Source of the DNA: Isochrysis galbana
Lineage: Eukaryota; Haptophyta; Isochrysidales; Isochrysidaceae
Assembly: GCA_018136815.1 (NCBI GenBank)
Contig: CM030939.1
Location: 3,837,419-3,901,418, forward strand
Direction of reading: 5' to 3'
DNA length: 64,000 nt
Within the stretch, counting starts at the first letter, position 1, and every line of letters begins with the position of its first letter. The notes beneath the pieces were generated by a model. It worked only from the letters and a program-made list of their open reading frames with translations. It did not search any database and was not told the origin of the DNA. Below, one piece after another: positions 11,544 to 22,561 of this stretch. Position numbers and translations under genes: made by a program.

Positions 11544-11828
11544 ACCTCCCGCAATCAAGCAAGGTGCGCCTCTCCCTCCCTCCCTCCCTCCCTCCCTTTC
11601 TCTCTCTCTCTCTCCCTCTCTTTCTCTCTGTCCGTCTCCCTCTCTCTCTGTCCGCCTCGAGGGGGGAGGGGGCGGGGGCGCGAGGGGGGGGGGATCAGAA
11701 CCCGCACGCACTTGTAACGAGTGGGCTGCTCCAAAGTAACGGCTCGAGGATTATGTTTATAATACAGAATTATACATATGGACTTAGAATGTAGTGGTGG
11801 AATGGACTGCAGTAGACTTGCAACGAGT
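11544..11828. repeat. polypyrimidine/polypurine leader of the EF-hand gene
   Basis: A (CCCT)n/(CT)n tract at 11571-11655 followed by G runs, immediately before the EF-hand start codon; on the coding strand this is GA-rich. The rest, to 11828, is AT-richer and unremarkable. Confidence 0.7.
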
Positions 11829-12077
11829 TAGAACTTGTAGAGTTGTCGGACCTCTTGTCATCTTGTTGGCTACTCTAGCATCCCTAGCCAGATGAACTAA
11901 GGCTAGAGTAGAGTAGCATCCCTAGCCAGATAATGTAAAGTACACCGGACGAGCCATGCGCAAACCGCACAACCACACCCCCCCCCATCGCGGGGTAGGA
12001 GTAGGGCCGTTGTCCGTTGCCCCGATGAATCAGGGTTCCTCAGCACTACTCCTAAGGCTATTCTACCGCAACAACAA
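11829..12077 (+). promoter_or_regulatory. conserved upstream block, copy 1
   Basis: This shares the order GTTAGAACTTGTAG, TTGTTGGCTA, GCATCCCTAGCCA, ACACCGGACGAGCCATGC, CCCATCGCGGGG, TCAGCACTA, CAACAACAAAA with blocks at 46212, 57287 and (3' part only) 60914. It ends 311 bp before the glycosyltransferase ATG at 12388. The GCATCCCTAGCCAGAT part is repeated within this copy. Whether it is a promoter or a mobile repeat that sits near promoters cannot be told from sequence alone. Confidence 0.5.
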
Positions 12078-12387
12078 AATCGGATTCAGCGATCATTTGA
12101 TTCTCAAATCATTTGTCAAATCATAAATCATGTGATTATCAATTATCTGTAGAGCTCTACTCCTGTACTCTGGAGTACACGGCGCCTCTCTTGCCCCACG
12201 CTGCTCGCTGGCTCGCTTCACGTCTCCCTCTCTCATCTTTTACTCCTGCTCCCCGGAGTACTATCTCTCCCTCCTCTTCCGGACTCCCCCCAGCTCCTCT
12301 TCACAAAATTACAGAAGGTGAAGTAAAAGTGTGTGGGGATTCTGTGAGTTGCACCAGCACAGGAGGAGAGAAAAGTGTCTCCGCGGG

Positions 12388-14164
12388 ATGGCGGCGCCTC
12401 TCTTCAACTGGACGTGCCGCAACCGGCCGATGCTTCTGAGCGCGGAGGAGTACGCGCTCGCGAGCGGCGGTTCAGTCTCACCTTCCCTCACCCGCCGCTC
12501 GGGCGTCTACTACTGGTCGCATCCGGGCGACGGGGGCCCTCTGCCGAGCACTGCAGGGCACGAGGCAGTCTGTCGGAAGAAGGCAGGATGGCACCTGCGC
12601 TCCTTCGGCTCTCACGGCCGGTTTGCGCGCGCGGCGGCGGAGAAGTGCGGGCCTCGTAATGCGGGGATTGGACCGACGCTTGCCGACGGCACCGTCGACT
12701 CGTGCCGCGGCTGGTCGCTGAAAGACCTGCCGGAGGACTGGAGGAGAGCGCATGTAGGCGGCAATCGCACTCGTGGCGCCGGTTGGTGGCGCTGGAAGCC
12801 GTATTACATGCTGAGCGAGCTGCGCAAGCTTGCGCAGGGCGATGTTCTCGTGCATGTTGACTACGATATCGTGCTGGCGCACAACCCCTCGGCGCTCTTC
12901 TGCCTCGGCCAGCAAGCTCCGCAAGGCGTCGCCACGTTCCACTTCCCATGCCTCACCGACAGGGGCTGGACAAAGCGCGAGACGGCGCTCGCGCTGGGTG
13001 CAACGGATGCCATGCTCGACACCGCCACGCTCTACGCAGGCATCGTGGTGCGTGCCGGGCCCGCGTGGTGGAAGCGAACTTCGGATCCGGATCGCAGCGG
13101 GGCTGGTCTGGGTCAGTGGAGGCTCCGGTGCATCGCTCTCACACGCTTTCTGCCCTCTCCCGCGGCTTGCTCAGGCGGTGAGACGCACACCCGATGCCGA
13201 AGCCTTCCTTGAGGAGTGGCTGAAGTGGGCACTCGAGGGCGAGCTCGCAACGGATACCCTCTCCATCCCGCAAGACCCCGCCTTCAGAGAGCATCGGCAC
13301 GACCAAACGATCCTTTCCCTTGTCGCCAAGCGGCGGCACATCAAGAGCTACCCGTTCCCGACGGCAATGCACGACGTGCGCGACGTGTGGGCGTGGGAGG
13401 CGGGCTACTGCGAGCCGGACTTCCAGTGGCCGCTGCCCAACTACCGGCCGTGGATCCGCTCGGAGGCATGGCCCAACGGCGTGTACATCATGCACTACAA
13501 GGAGATGGGGCGGATGAAGGAGTCCATTGTGCATTGCCTCACAGTGGAGCCCACAACAAAGCTGCTACCGCTGCCCGACTATGTCGACTCTAAGACGGCA
13601 TTCGAGGAGGTTAAGGCAATCGGCCGGCTCCAAAGGGCGGTGAGTCAAGGCGCGATTACCGGGGAGGGCACGCTACGGCGCGGCCGACGTGCGCAGCGCG
13701 AGAAGGAGCATATCACATCGGCTGAGGAGCCACTTGAGCAAGCCGTTTGGAGCCCCGCACGGCTCACCTCGGCACCGCAACCGCCCGGGCTGGCGCTTAT
13801 CCGGCAGGAGCGCAACCACATCGAGCTTCGGGTGGGCGTCCCTGACTGCACCCGAGGCGCCAGCTTTGGTGGCATGTACTACGAGAACCGGCCATACCTA
13901 TGGATCGCCAACTACTGCCACGGTGTCTTCGAGTGCGCTGGCGTACGGCTCCGCTGCGGCGGCCATGACCCGCGCAGCTTCGATTGGTGGCAGAGTGCTC
14001 AATTGAGGGGCCTTGGCCGGATGACCGTGTGTGCATGCAACGAGCATGAGAGCCTCTTGGACGGTAAGCACTTTTGGGACGGCAACGACAAGATCGCAGC
14101 CCGGCCGATAGAGGTGAGCATCGTCTATCGGTTCCAACCGCTAAAATCTCGGCCCGATCCGTGA
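12388..14164 (+). CDS. glycosyltransferase with DXD-type motif
   Basis: Two exons, 12388-13047 and 13175-14164. The 127-bp intron has a GTGCGT donor and a TTGCTCAG acceptor, phase 0; 549 aa. The core reads WWRWKPYYMLSELRKL then GDVLVHVDYDIVLAHN (DYD at 158-160 as the metal/nucleotide-sugar motif). The splice restores LYAGIV-AVRRTPDAEAFLEEW, the pattern seen in GT-A enzymes that act on surface polysaccharides. RHDQTILSLV follows, then a Trp-rich stretch. The C-terminal ~130 residues (from about LALIRQERNHIELRVGVPD) form an extra Cys-containing region I do not recognise. There is no clear signal peptide or membrane anchor. Donor and acceptor sugars are unknown. Confidence 0.75.
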
Positions 14165-14477
14165 GCCGCGGCCGCGCCACTCCAAAGGTAATCCTCTCCC
14201 ACGGCGTTGGCACGCGCTACGTGCAGCCACGACGTGCGCGCCTGCCCGCACGGGAAGATGCATGAGCAGCGATGAAGTGCCGCACCAATTCGGTGAGCTC
14301 GCGTAACTTGTAATAGTGGCCACTCTCTACAATGGGGTGGTGTGAGCAATAGTTAGCAGTTGGCTGAGTGTGGTAATTGTTAGATTGAGAAACGATGAAT
14401 AAATAAACCTTTTAATAGTCTCACCGCACACGCGGCCGTGGACCCTCTACTTTCTACTCACGTAGGAAAACTTTCTA
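14165..14477. other. intergenic, nothing recognised
   Basis: Three-prime flank of the glycosyltransferase gene. No motif or repeat stands out. Confidence 0.4.
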
Positions 14478-15175
14478 CACCCCCACTCCCCCGGCCCTTC
14501 TCCCCCCGCCATAAGGCGACTCCCCCCGTGCACTACTAGGGGGATAGGGGTGAAGGGCTTAGATATGGTCCGGTGGCCCGCGCCTCCCCCCGGTGATCAT
14601 TCCTCCGCTGCTCCTCCTGTGTCTCCGAGTGGGCGGCGGCCTCAGCCCCGACTTATCCTGTAAACAGGTGCGGGACTTACCTATTTTTCGGTGAGCGGAG
14701 CTCTCGCTCCGCCCACCCCCTTCTCCGCGCTCTCTCTCCCCTCTCCTGCAGGCCTGCAGGCACGCGCGATGGCGCGCCTGCGGCAGGCCTGCAGCTGCCC
14801 CTGGCGACCCACCCCCACTCCCCACTCCCTCGGCCCTTCTCCCCCCGCCATCAGGCGGCTCCCCCTGTACACTACAGGGGGATGCTTAGGGTGAAGGGCT
14901 TAGATATGGTCCGGTGTCCCGCGCCCCCCCCCGGTGATCCGTTCCCCCCTTCCTCCTATGCCTCCCGGGCTGGCGGCGGACTCTGTCTCGCCGACTTATC
15001 CTGTAAACAGGCGCGATACTTACCGATTTTTCGGTGGGCGGAGCTCTCGGTCACGCCCACCCCCTTCTCCGCGCTCACTCTCCCCTCTCCTGCGGCACGC
15101 GCGATGGCGCGCCTGCGGCCTGCGGCAGGCCTGCAGCTGCCCTCTGGAGACCCCTGGAGGCTCCTGGAGGCCAGT
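14478..15175. repeat. ~335-bp GC-rich repeat in two tandem copies
   Basis: Copies start near 14478 and 14812. Each contains, in order, CGGCCCTTCTCCCCCCGCCAT, a TGCACTAC/TACACTAC motif, GTGAAGGGCTTAGATATGG, CGACTTATCCTGTAAACAGG and CCACCCCCTTCTCCGCGCTC. A reverse-complement part copy lies at about 24390-24510. Short palindromes around GCGCGCCTGCGG make the ends hairpin-prone. No coding potential. Confidence 0.8.
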
Positions 15176-15516
15176 TCAGGGGGCAGAGGCCGGGGCTGGG
15201 CCGCTGGGCCCTGGCCTCCCCTGCCTCTCCCTGAGCCTCTGGGGCCCCCGCGCTGCACCTGTCTGCCTGTCGACTGGGGGGGAGGGGATGGAGCAATGGG
15301 CTAGCCACGACTGGCCAGGACGGGCGAATGGGCCGAGCCTGTGAGCCTGTGGGGAAGGAAGTGGGTCAGTAGGGCAGTCTCCTCCTGGCAAGCCATCAGG
15401 CATGCCGCTGAGGATGGGTGCTTCCTCCCCCATGGCAGGGGAGGAGTGGAGAGAGGGGGGGCTCGTGCCCCCCCATGGCCCATGGGCCCACATGGGTCAA
15501 CCAAGTATAAACTTAG
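15176..15516 (-). mobile_element. short derivative of the hairpin-5' retroelement family
   Basis: Read on the minus strand it starts with AA and the hairpin CTAAGT-TTAT-ACTTGG (15516-15501), spacer TTGACCC, then ATG at 15493. The body is the GC-rich cassette (shared with 23.8, 30.0, 48.3, 54.2 and 63.1 kb) that contains CTGAGCCCCAGCC-like and CAGCTGGGCC-like segments. No meaningful protein. Confidence 0.55.
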
Positions 15517-15717
15517 TTGCGTATTTTCGTCCATGAAGTGCCGCACCATTTTCTGTTGGCGAAGGCGAATATTTTCGTGGCGACAGGTGGGGCCCCCTAG
15601 GAGTTTTGTTGTGGGCTTTGGAGAATGGTCAAAAAATGCCCCCCCCCCCCCTCAAATTAGACTGTATTTGTGTATTTACTAGGGCGGTCAAACAAGGCTT
15701 TTTAAGTACTAATATGG

Positions 15718-16505
15718 GGGGGGGTGTCGCATTCGCGATGTCTCAGAGGCAAAAAGAAATAACAGTAAAAGAGAAACAGTAAAACAGTAAAAAGAACAGA
15801 GGAAGAAAGAAGAAGAAAAGTGAAGAAGAAGAGAAAAAAAAACCCAGAGTATATAGGGCGGTTCTCAGCCCATTCCATCGGCCCTATGGCTACGTAAACT
15901 CTCACGTGGCATAGTGGTTCAACCCACCGCCTCCACCAACCTTTTGCTCTGGGTCGCGAGTTCGAGTCCGGACGGAGCGCTCTGCAGTTCGAGCCCCGCT
16001 CCTTCTCCTCTCCGCTCTTCTTCTACAGTTAAATTCCACGCTCTTCTTCTACCGTAAAAATTCCGCACTCCGTCTACCGTTAGAAATCCTGCCTCTTCCT
16101 ACCGTTAAAAATTCTGCACTCCGTCTACCGTTAAAATCCTGCCTCCGTCGCCTTGCCAAGACATTTCCTCTGCCTTCCTGCCAGCTTCCTTGCCAGTTCC
16201 TTCCGCCCCGGTTTCCCGCTTGTCTGCAAATCGGTTTCACCGCATTACGACCAAGCTTAGTGGGGAAACTCCTCGTCCAGTTCCGTTACCCGAAAATCTC
16301 GTTCATCTCGTCGGGCCATCAAGGCCATCTCGTTCATCTCGTCGGGCCATCAAGGCCATCTCGTTCATCTCGTCGTCGGGCCATCAGGCCATCTCGTTAC
16401 ATCTCGTTCACCTCGTTACAATCCAAGCTGCGGCTTTGATTTCCACAATTTAGAGACATAAGGATTCCGCTTGCAGAAGGCTCGCGAGGACGCTCGTGAT
16501 TAAGT
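15718..16505 (+). repeat. tRNA-derived SINE-like unit, copy A
   Basis: Contains an RNA polymerase III A box (TGGCATAGTGG, 15907-15917) and B box (GTTCGAGTCC, 15960-15969), with a second B-like box GTTCGAGCCC at 15987. No complete cloverleaf can be folded, so it is tRNA-related rather than a tRNA gene. Downstream are repeats of TACCGTTAAAATCCTGCC type and three copies of CTCGTTCATCTCGTCGGG. The 190 bp before the A box are A-rich. Confidence 0.75.
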
Positions 16506-17236
16506 CGGGGGGTGTCGCATTCGCGATGTCTCAGAGGCAAAAAGAAATAACAGTAAAAGAGAAACAGTAAAACAGTAAAAAGAACAGAGGAAGAAAGAAG
16601 AAGAAAAGTGAAGAAGAAGAGAAAAAAAAAACCCAGAGTATATAGGGCGGTTCTCAGCCCATTCCATCGGCCCTATGGCTACGTAAACTCTCACGTGGCA
16701 TAGTGGTTCAACCCACCGCCTCCACCAACCTTTTGCTCTGGGTCGCGAGTTCGAGTCCGGACGGAGCGCTCTGCAGTTCGAGCCCCGCTCCTTCTCCTCT
16801 CCGCTCTTCTTCTACAGTTAAATTCCACGCTCTTCTTCTACCGTAAAAATTCCGCACTCCGTCTACCGTTAGAAATCCTGCCTCTTCCTACCGTTAAAAA
16901 TTCTGCACTCCGTCTACCGTTAAAATCCTGCCTCCGTCGCCTTGCCAAGACATTTCCTCTGCCTTCCTGCCAGCTTCCTTGCCAGTTCCTTCCGCCCCGG
17001 TTTCCCGCTTGTCTGCAAATCGGTTTCACCGCATTACGACCAAGCTTAGTGGGGAAACTCCTCGTCCAGTTCCGTTACCCGAAAATCTCGTTCATCTCGT
17101 CGGGCCATCAAGGCCATCTCGTTCATCTCGTCGGGCCATCAAGGCCATCTCGTTCATCTCGTCGTCGGGCCATCAGGCCATCTCGTTACATCTCGTTCAC
17201 CTCGTTACAATCCAAGCTGCGGCTTTGATTTCCACA
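16506..17236 (+). repeat. tRNA-derived SINE-like unit, copy B (tandem)
   Basis: Repeats copy A at a 788-789 bp offset with only a poly-A length difference seen. The A box is at 16696 and the B box at 16749. It lacks the last ~55 bp of copy A and passes directly into the GGGTCGACATTTTTGACCG repeat at 17237, so the duplication breakpoint lies at TTTCCACA. Confidence 0.8.
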
Positions 17237-17450
17237 GGGGGTCGACATTTTTGACCGTGAGCGGAAAGCCCCGGCGTGAGCGGAAAGCCCCGGCGAGAGC
17301 GGCTCGGAGGGTCTCCCCGCCTTTTCAGAATCCTCGTCCGAAAAGACGGTGCGAAGTCCCGTCGGACCCCCCCCCTTGCACACGCTCTGGCGGCTCACAC
17401 GAGCCGAACTGGACGTCGCTCCCACTGAGAGATGTGTTTCTTTTGTCTAA
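17237..17450 (+). repeat. dispersed ~200-bp repeat (GTCGACATTTTTGACCG type), copy 1
   Basis: Matches 62650-62838 almost base for base: GTCGACATTTTTGACCGTGA, GCGGAAAGCCCCGGC, CTCGGAGGGTCTCCCCGCC, TTGCACACGCTCTGGCGG, CTCCCACTGAGAGATGTG. Here GTGAGCGGAAAGCCCCGGC is duplicated. At 62.6 kb it directly follows the left end of the TA-flanked element, so it is probably part of that element interrupted here by the SINE pair. Confidence 0.75.
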
Positions 17451-18690
17451 AAGGTGCCTACACACCTCTTAAATTAGGGGTCCGACGCCCCATATTGCCT
17501 ATAAAGCAAATTTCAAACCCTGGTGCCCCAACGATGACGTCCGCGCATGCACATACGCACCACATACAGGTCGCACACGGCCCATTCGGCTGTCACAGGA
17601 TGCTCCTTGACTGTCCCGACCCTCGCCCCGCAGGATTCGCCCGGGCTCGCGATTGACGAGGAGCTGGAGCACCAGGACGCCATGGCGCTCGATGCTGCTC
17701 GCTGGTCGACAAAAGTTTGTTGGCCGCTGGCGGGACAGGTGCGCTGCCGATCGCGCCCGCTCTGGCGCAGGTCGACCAGGCCCGTACCTACAATGCCTTT
17801 GCCGCCCCAAACGTCAGGTTCCCGACTCGTCTTTCGACGCTGTGAGGCAGGGAGAACACCTGCCGCCAATGCTCAACCAGAGCATCGGCGGCAGGTGTTC
17901 TCTCTATGTTTTCGTCGGCTCCTCGGATTTTCACGTGCATCATAGGGCTGGTAGCAATCTAGAAATGTAATTTAAGCTAGCCTGCAGCGTGATCTGCGAC
18001 GGCGCGACGCGCGCGGCCGAACAGTACTGTGGAATTGATAGCTTTTTGTTTGACGTCTAAAGGGAGAATTTTTCTCCGCACGGAGGGCTCGAAAATTGGG
18101 CAGAAGGGCGAATTTCGAGCTCTAGACCGCCCGTTCTTTTGGCTACTAGTAGATTCAATATGTAATCTAGCCAAGCACCGGCCTGAAAGCTTCAGGCGTG
18201 ATGGTTGCGATCGATTTCTGTGGGCAATCGTGTCGTGAATCACGATTGGACACCGGCTGCTTTGCGCTCATCTCGAGCCAACTTTTGGAATTTTTTGTAC
18301 ACACGGATGACCTCCAAGGCCATTCACGTTCGGAGACACACAAGTCATGCGCGCCAAGCACGGGCCAGTCAATAGTTTGCCCGTTTTTATAGCACAACAT
18401 CCCAACATGGAGCACAAAAAGTAGTTTTGTTCTCGCATTGACGTGCTGAATTGACGGACAGCCTCGTGTCTTCGAGCGTCTCACGTTCGATTTCGAGAGA
18501 CAACCCCTCCTTTTCTCTCGATGATTCGACAGTCTCATATGGTCAGACTGGTTGGCTACCGAAACATTGGCATTTGGGCATGCTGATGGTCATGCATGTA
18601 TTGTGCTCATATGTGTCTTGGACTGGTGAAATGAAGCCTAAAATTAGAATTACTATGGTTATAATTTGGCAAAACTATAATCAATTTGAT
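17451..18690. other. unassigned stretch with possible coding remnant and long hairpin
   Basis: The 17630-17850 part has coding-like composition in more than one frame (one frame reads DKSLLAAGGTGALPIAPAL and ends FPTRLSTL), but no consistent gene emerges. It may be a gene scrap carried in the element. A 51-bp near-perfect inverted repeat lies at 17852-17902. The 17950-18690 part has balanced composition and no recognised feature. Confidence 0.3.
17852..17902. repeat. 51-bp snap-back hairpin
   Basis: The left arm 17852-17874 (GAGAACACCTGCCGCC, A, ATGCTC) pairs with the right arm 17880-17902 (GAGCAT, C, GGCGGCAGGTGTTCTC). There is one mismatch (A/C) and a 5-base loop AACCA. Confidence 0.9.
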
Positions 18691-19679
18691 CTTTTTCTCC
18701 TGCGGCGGCGCGCGATGGCGGCCGCAGCGATGGTCGCTGGCCTCGCCAGTGGCCTCGCAAGCGGCCTGTGGCCGCTCTGGCGAGGGTCTGCGCGGCCAGG
18801 AGGCCAGCAGGCACCCCCTCCCACCAAGCTGAGGCGGTGCCGCGCGTGATGGGGCAGCCCATCATGCGCAGCACCGTCATTTTGACGCCTCGCGGCCTGC
18901 CGCGCACTGCATGCGCGCGAGGGGCTGGCAGTAGATGCCAGCAGGGGCGAGGTGGAGGGCGCAGGCGACGCGGTGCGCCCGCGCAGGGTTTTGTACTGCC
19001 TGCCCGGGGGTAACCGTGCCCGGGGAACGCAGGCGCGCGTCGCACAGCGCGACCCTACATGTGAAAAACAGAAAACCTGTTTTTCTGTGAAGACCAAAAA
19101 CAGTGTTTTTCACCGTTTTTCTGAGCCTGGGCCCTAAGCCTGGGGCCAGCTGCGCCGGCGCGCCGGTGTGATGACGCGAGACGTGGACCGGGAGGCGCGC
19201 GTGGGGTTGGGGTTGATCACCGAGCTCATATTTGGGGCTGTGGGGAGTGGGGAGGGGGGAGGGAAGGGGGCGGGTGGAGTGAGTGCCTGCGCGCGGGTGA
19301 GAGACGCTTCTTGGCGCCTGGCGCCACGCGAGTTCCCCCCCCCCCCCCGCCCACCCCCAGCGCGCAAAATGTTATAATATCATTTTCTAACATAAACACC
19401 ATTTTCTAACGTAACCACTGGCGGCCTGTTTTTCGGGCTGTTTTCTGCTGTTTTTCAGGACATCCCAAAAACAGCTGTTTTTGCTGTTTTTCTTGGGCTT
19501 GTCGACTGTTTTTCACATGTAGGAGCGCGACCTGTGGTGCACTTTTGTGGTCGACGTCGATTTCGCACGAGCGCGGAAACGTTTTTGGGTCTGTGTGTTG
19601 AATGGCGTCGAAAATGTGCATATTTCTCATTAGATTCTGCCTAATATACCCATTTCCAGTAGCATATCCTAAGATCTCG
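18691..19679. other. GC-rich palindromic stretch, no gene
   Basis: 18700-19180 is rich in GCGCGC-type palindromes and Ala/Arg-coding low-complexity frames. Motifs CAGAAAACCTG/CTGTTTTTC and inverted relatives (19060-19110 against 19425-19510) suggest further decayed inverted repeats. 19640-19749 is the right end of the TA-flanked element, also found at 31760-31869. Confidence 0.4.
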
Positions 19680-19749
19680 CGATAAAACCTCAATCTTGAC
19701 TTAGTGAATTTTCACCCTTAGAAGTTAAAAGCCCTGTTTGACCGCCCTA

Positions 19750-21061
19750 TATTTACCGTATTTGGAACCCTCCTCCTCCTCGCTGCATTTCGTATTTCCA
19801 ATGTAGGCTGGAGACACGAGACACGAGATACAGGAGAGGGAGAGGGAAAGCTGGGAAATACTCATAAAATGTAAAATGCGTGTGAGCGACCGGTGACCGG
19901 GCGACCTTAGAAACGTAGAAATGGTTTTCCACATTGTACATTCCCATTGCAAATATTGTAGAAATGTCGGCGAGGGCAAACGGCGTTCTCTCTCTGCTTC
20001 AAATCATCAGATCAGTTCATGAGCATCCTCTCTTCATTGAGAGTTGAGACGCCGACCCTCCGACGCAGGCAACTGTCGCCGGCCGAGCCGAAAAGAAAAC
20101 TCAGATGGTGGAGATTTTTGGCTAGGCCGCGGCCAGGGATGGGAGCAGCACCCCTAGTCTAACTTTAGGAAGAGGGATCTGGCGACTCTGCGTGCTGGTG
20201 CGAGAGTCCGACTGGTGGGAAGGTCAAGATTCTATTAATGAGAGGGGATGGCACTTTCCCTAAACGGGGGGGCGGGCGGGGGAAGGGGTAGGAAGAGGGC
20301 CGGCCCCCTTGCCTGGGGGGGGCGAGCTGAGCTCCGACGGCGCGGGGGGGGAAGGGGAGAGAGACCGCGGCAGGCGGGAAGGGGGGAGGGGGTGAGAGAG
20401 AGAGAGAGATGGGAGAATTTGGGAGGGGGAAGAGGGAAGAAGAGGGAAGAGAAGGAAGGGGGGGGGGGGGAGGGGAGGGGAGAGTCCCGTTTTGGGAAGC
20501 TCTGCCGGTGCAGGATGAGCCCGCCGCCGCCGGTAGGTAGGCTGAGAGAGAGAGAGAGAGGGGTGGTTGGGGGAGAGAGAGAGAGGGAAAGGAGGGGGAG
20601 AGTTAGGCCGCGAGGAGAGAGAGAGAAGAGAGAGAGGGGAGAGAGAGAGGAGAAAGAGCGCTGCCTCGCCGCGACGCAGAAAGGGAGAGAGAGAGAGAGA
20701 GAAGGTGTCTCTGGGCAAGCAGTGGCACACTGTGTAGAGAGAAGTCTGTTCTCTCTCTCACAGTCCACTTGTTCCCCCTTCTCTCTCCCACCTGCCGGCC
20801 CTCTTTCCCCTCTCCCCCCCCTCCCACCTTCGCTCCGCTTTCTCCCTCTCCTCTCTTCCATCTCACCCGCCCTCCCTCCGCCTCTGCCTTCCACTCCGCC
20901 CGCCTGCCGTCCCCCCCACGCCCCACCCCCTTGCCCCTTCCTCCCAGCCGAACCACCCGGCAAGGATGCGGGCGCACTCGGCGCCGACGCACCCACACTC
21001 ACTCCTCTCGCGCAGCACGAATCTCGCGCGCCTCGCTCCCCCTGCGGGGCCTTCTCCCCGG
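19750..21061. repeat. intergenic, then homopurine and homopyrimidine tracts
   Basis: 19750-20240 shows nothing recognisable. 20250-20720 is an almost pure purine tract with GA microsatellites on the plus strand. 20745-20960 switches to a pyrimidine-rich tract that leads to the ATG at 21062. Confidence 0.7.
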
Positions 21062-22561
21062 ATGGGCCCCTCGCATGCGCCGCTCGCTGACGACATCCAG
21101 TTCTCGATGGACTTTGAGGACGAGGCGGCCGGCACCGGCACCACCATCGCGCCGCGCACATTTGAGAGCGAGGGGGCCTCACACAAAAAGGCCGACAACG
21201 CCCTCGCACCCGCGCGCAGTCGATCGGTCGGACACTCGCAGAGGGACTCGCGCAGATCATCATTGGACGCGAGCGCAGAGCGCGCAGAGAAGAAGCCCCG
21301 GATCTCTGCTAGCGGCTCAGCCGGGTGCGTCAGCCCCTGTCGCCCTGGTAGCCATAGCAATCCAGAGAGGCGTAGGCTACCTTCCGGCGGCCGCACGGCA
21401 GCGGTGTTTGCCTAGCCTGATCTTAATCCCCCCTGCTTGGCTTGGCCGACCCGTAAGCAATCTGCCCACATGCGCCCTCACCTCGAACGCCCCCTCGAAA
21501 TTCGCAGCGCCACACCGATGTCCATATCACCACTCATCGGTCCTGCTGCCATATCGCCACCACTCTCGAGCACGCTGGTGCCTCTGGACGCGGATGTGCA
21601 GCCAACAACGGTGATCCGTGACCAAGAGTTCCAGTCGGGACGGCGAGTTTTCCACGTACACTTTGGGCACGGATACGTCGTGGCACTTGAGCGACAGGTG
21701 CCTGCTGGCTCATCGGAGCAGCCGGAGCTGGAGCATACGCTCACCTCCCGGACGCACAACATCAAAGTAGTCTTTGACAACCCCAAGTACAGCGAGCTGC
21801 GGTTGCGCGCTTTCTATGCAGTTCCAAAGATGGTTGTCGTCCCATCATCATCAGCGTTGCAAAAGCGGAAGATTAGGCAGCTCCATCGCTTTGAAATAGC
21901 GGGTGCTTCCGCTGGCGAACGGATAAGTCACGTCAAGGAGATACTGGCCACCGGTGGCAGCCTCCGGCTTGCGTGCGGATTGATAAGTCGCTGGTCGCTG
22001 CAGCATGCCTTCGATGTCTCAGGCTTGCTTAAGCGGTTGGTCGACAGAAAAGACTATTCGTCTGCCGTCCGTTTCGCACGCGAGTTCAATCTCCGCAAGG
22101 ACTACCCTACGAGCCAGCTCTTACACGGCATGTTAGAGGAAAAGCGCTACGATGGCGTGCTCAAAGCCTGCAATTCCGCCTGCAGCGTGGTCGAAGGTGA
22201 CGTCAAGCCCACTGATGTTCTGCGCATGATGGTTCGGGCAGGTAACCACGGGGTAGCACTGAAATACGTGCACAAGTTCCAGGCCATGCAAAGCTTTCCG
22301 CCTGATGAGCTCGTCAAGGCGTGTCTCCAGGCCAAGGGCGAGCTGTGCGTACGGACGGCGGTGATGCTCTTCAAATATGTCAAACTCTTCAAGCTCGAGG
22401 AAACCTTCCCACGAGCTACACTTCTGGAGCGTGTGTCCGCATCCGGGATACTAGTGTTGGAAACATCGGACGGTAAGCTCTTCTGCAAGGGTCGGAGGAG
22501 GCACGATACCTCGCAGGATACTCCTTCAGCACCTTTGAAGGTCGGTTCTGCGCCCGTGTAG
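21062..22561 (+). CDS. helical-repeat-like protein of unknown function
   Basis: Two exons, 21062-21324 and 21508-22561; a 183-bp intron with a GTGCGT donor and an ATTCGCAG acceptor, phase 2; 438 aa. Residues 1-90 are acidic then basic and Ser-rich, probably disordered (includes ADDIQFSMDFEDE and a KKPRIS basic patch that could be a nuclear signal). A small beta-rich part follows (GRRVFHVHFGHGYVVALE). The C-terminal ~220 residues are predicted helical hairpins (LLKRLVDRKDYSSAVRFARE, LLHGMLEEKRYDGVLKA, HGVALKYVHKFQAMQSFPP, VRTAVMLFKYVKLFKLEETF). They resemble the alpha-solenoid in Mut7-type exonuclease proteins, but I see no exonuclease residues. The function is not assigned. Confidence 0.6.

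Larger units (their letters stand above)
15680..19749. mobile_element. TA-flanked inverted-repeat element with nested insertions
   Basis: The left end at 15680 is TAGGGCGGTCAAACAAGG followed by CTTTTTAA; the right end at 19749 is its inverse (TTAAAAGCCCTGTTTGACC, GCCCTA). Both abut TA, as do three further ends in the window (62611 left type; 31869 and 40229 right type). This fits a Tc1/mariner-like or other TA-duplicating DNA transposon, or a MITE family. No transposase is readable inside. The body carries a doubled SINE-like unit and unrelated sequence, so most of the 4.07 kb is probably nested or captured. Confidence 0.6.

Noticed and set aside
15900-15975. Possible tRNA gene
   Set aside because: A and B boxes are present, but no acceptor stem or proper T stem pairs, and the unit is doubled with its flanks; a tRNA-derived SINE fits better.
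17547-17970. Host gene at 17.5-17.97 kb
   Set aside because: Protein-like stretches occur in more than one frame, without a start, consistent splice sites or a domain; kept only as a possible remnant.
20235-21263. Long Arg/Glu- or Pro/Ser-rich frames across 20.2-21.2 kb
   Set aside because: They are products of GA/CT tracts; only the frame from 21062 shows a splice that leads into ordered protein.
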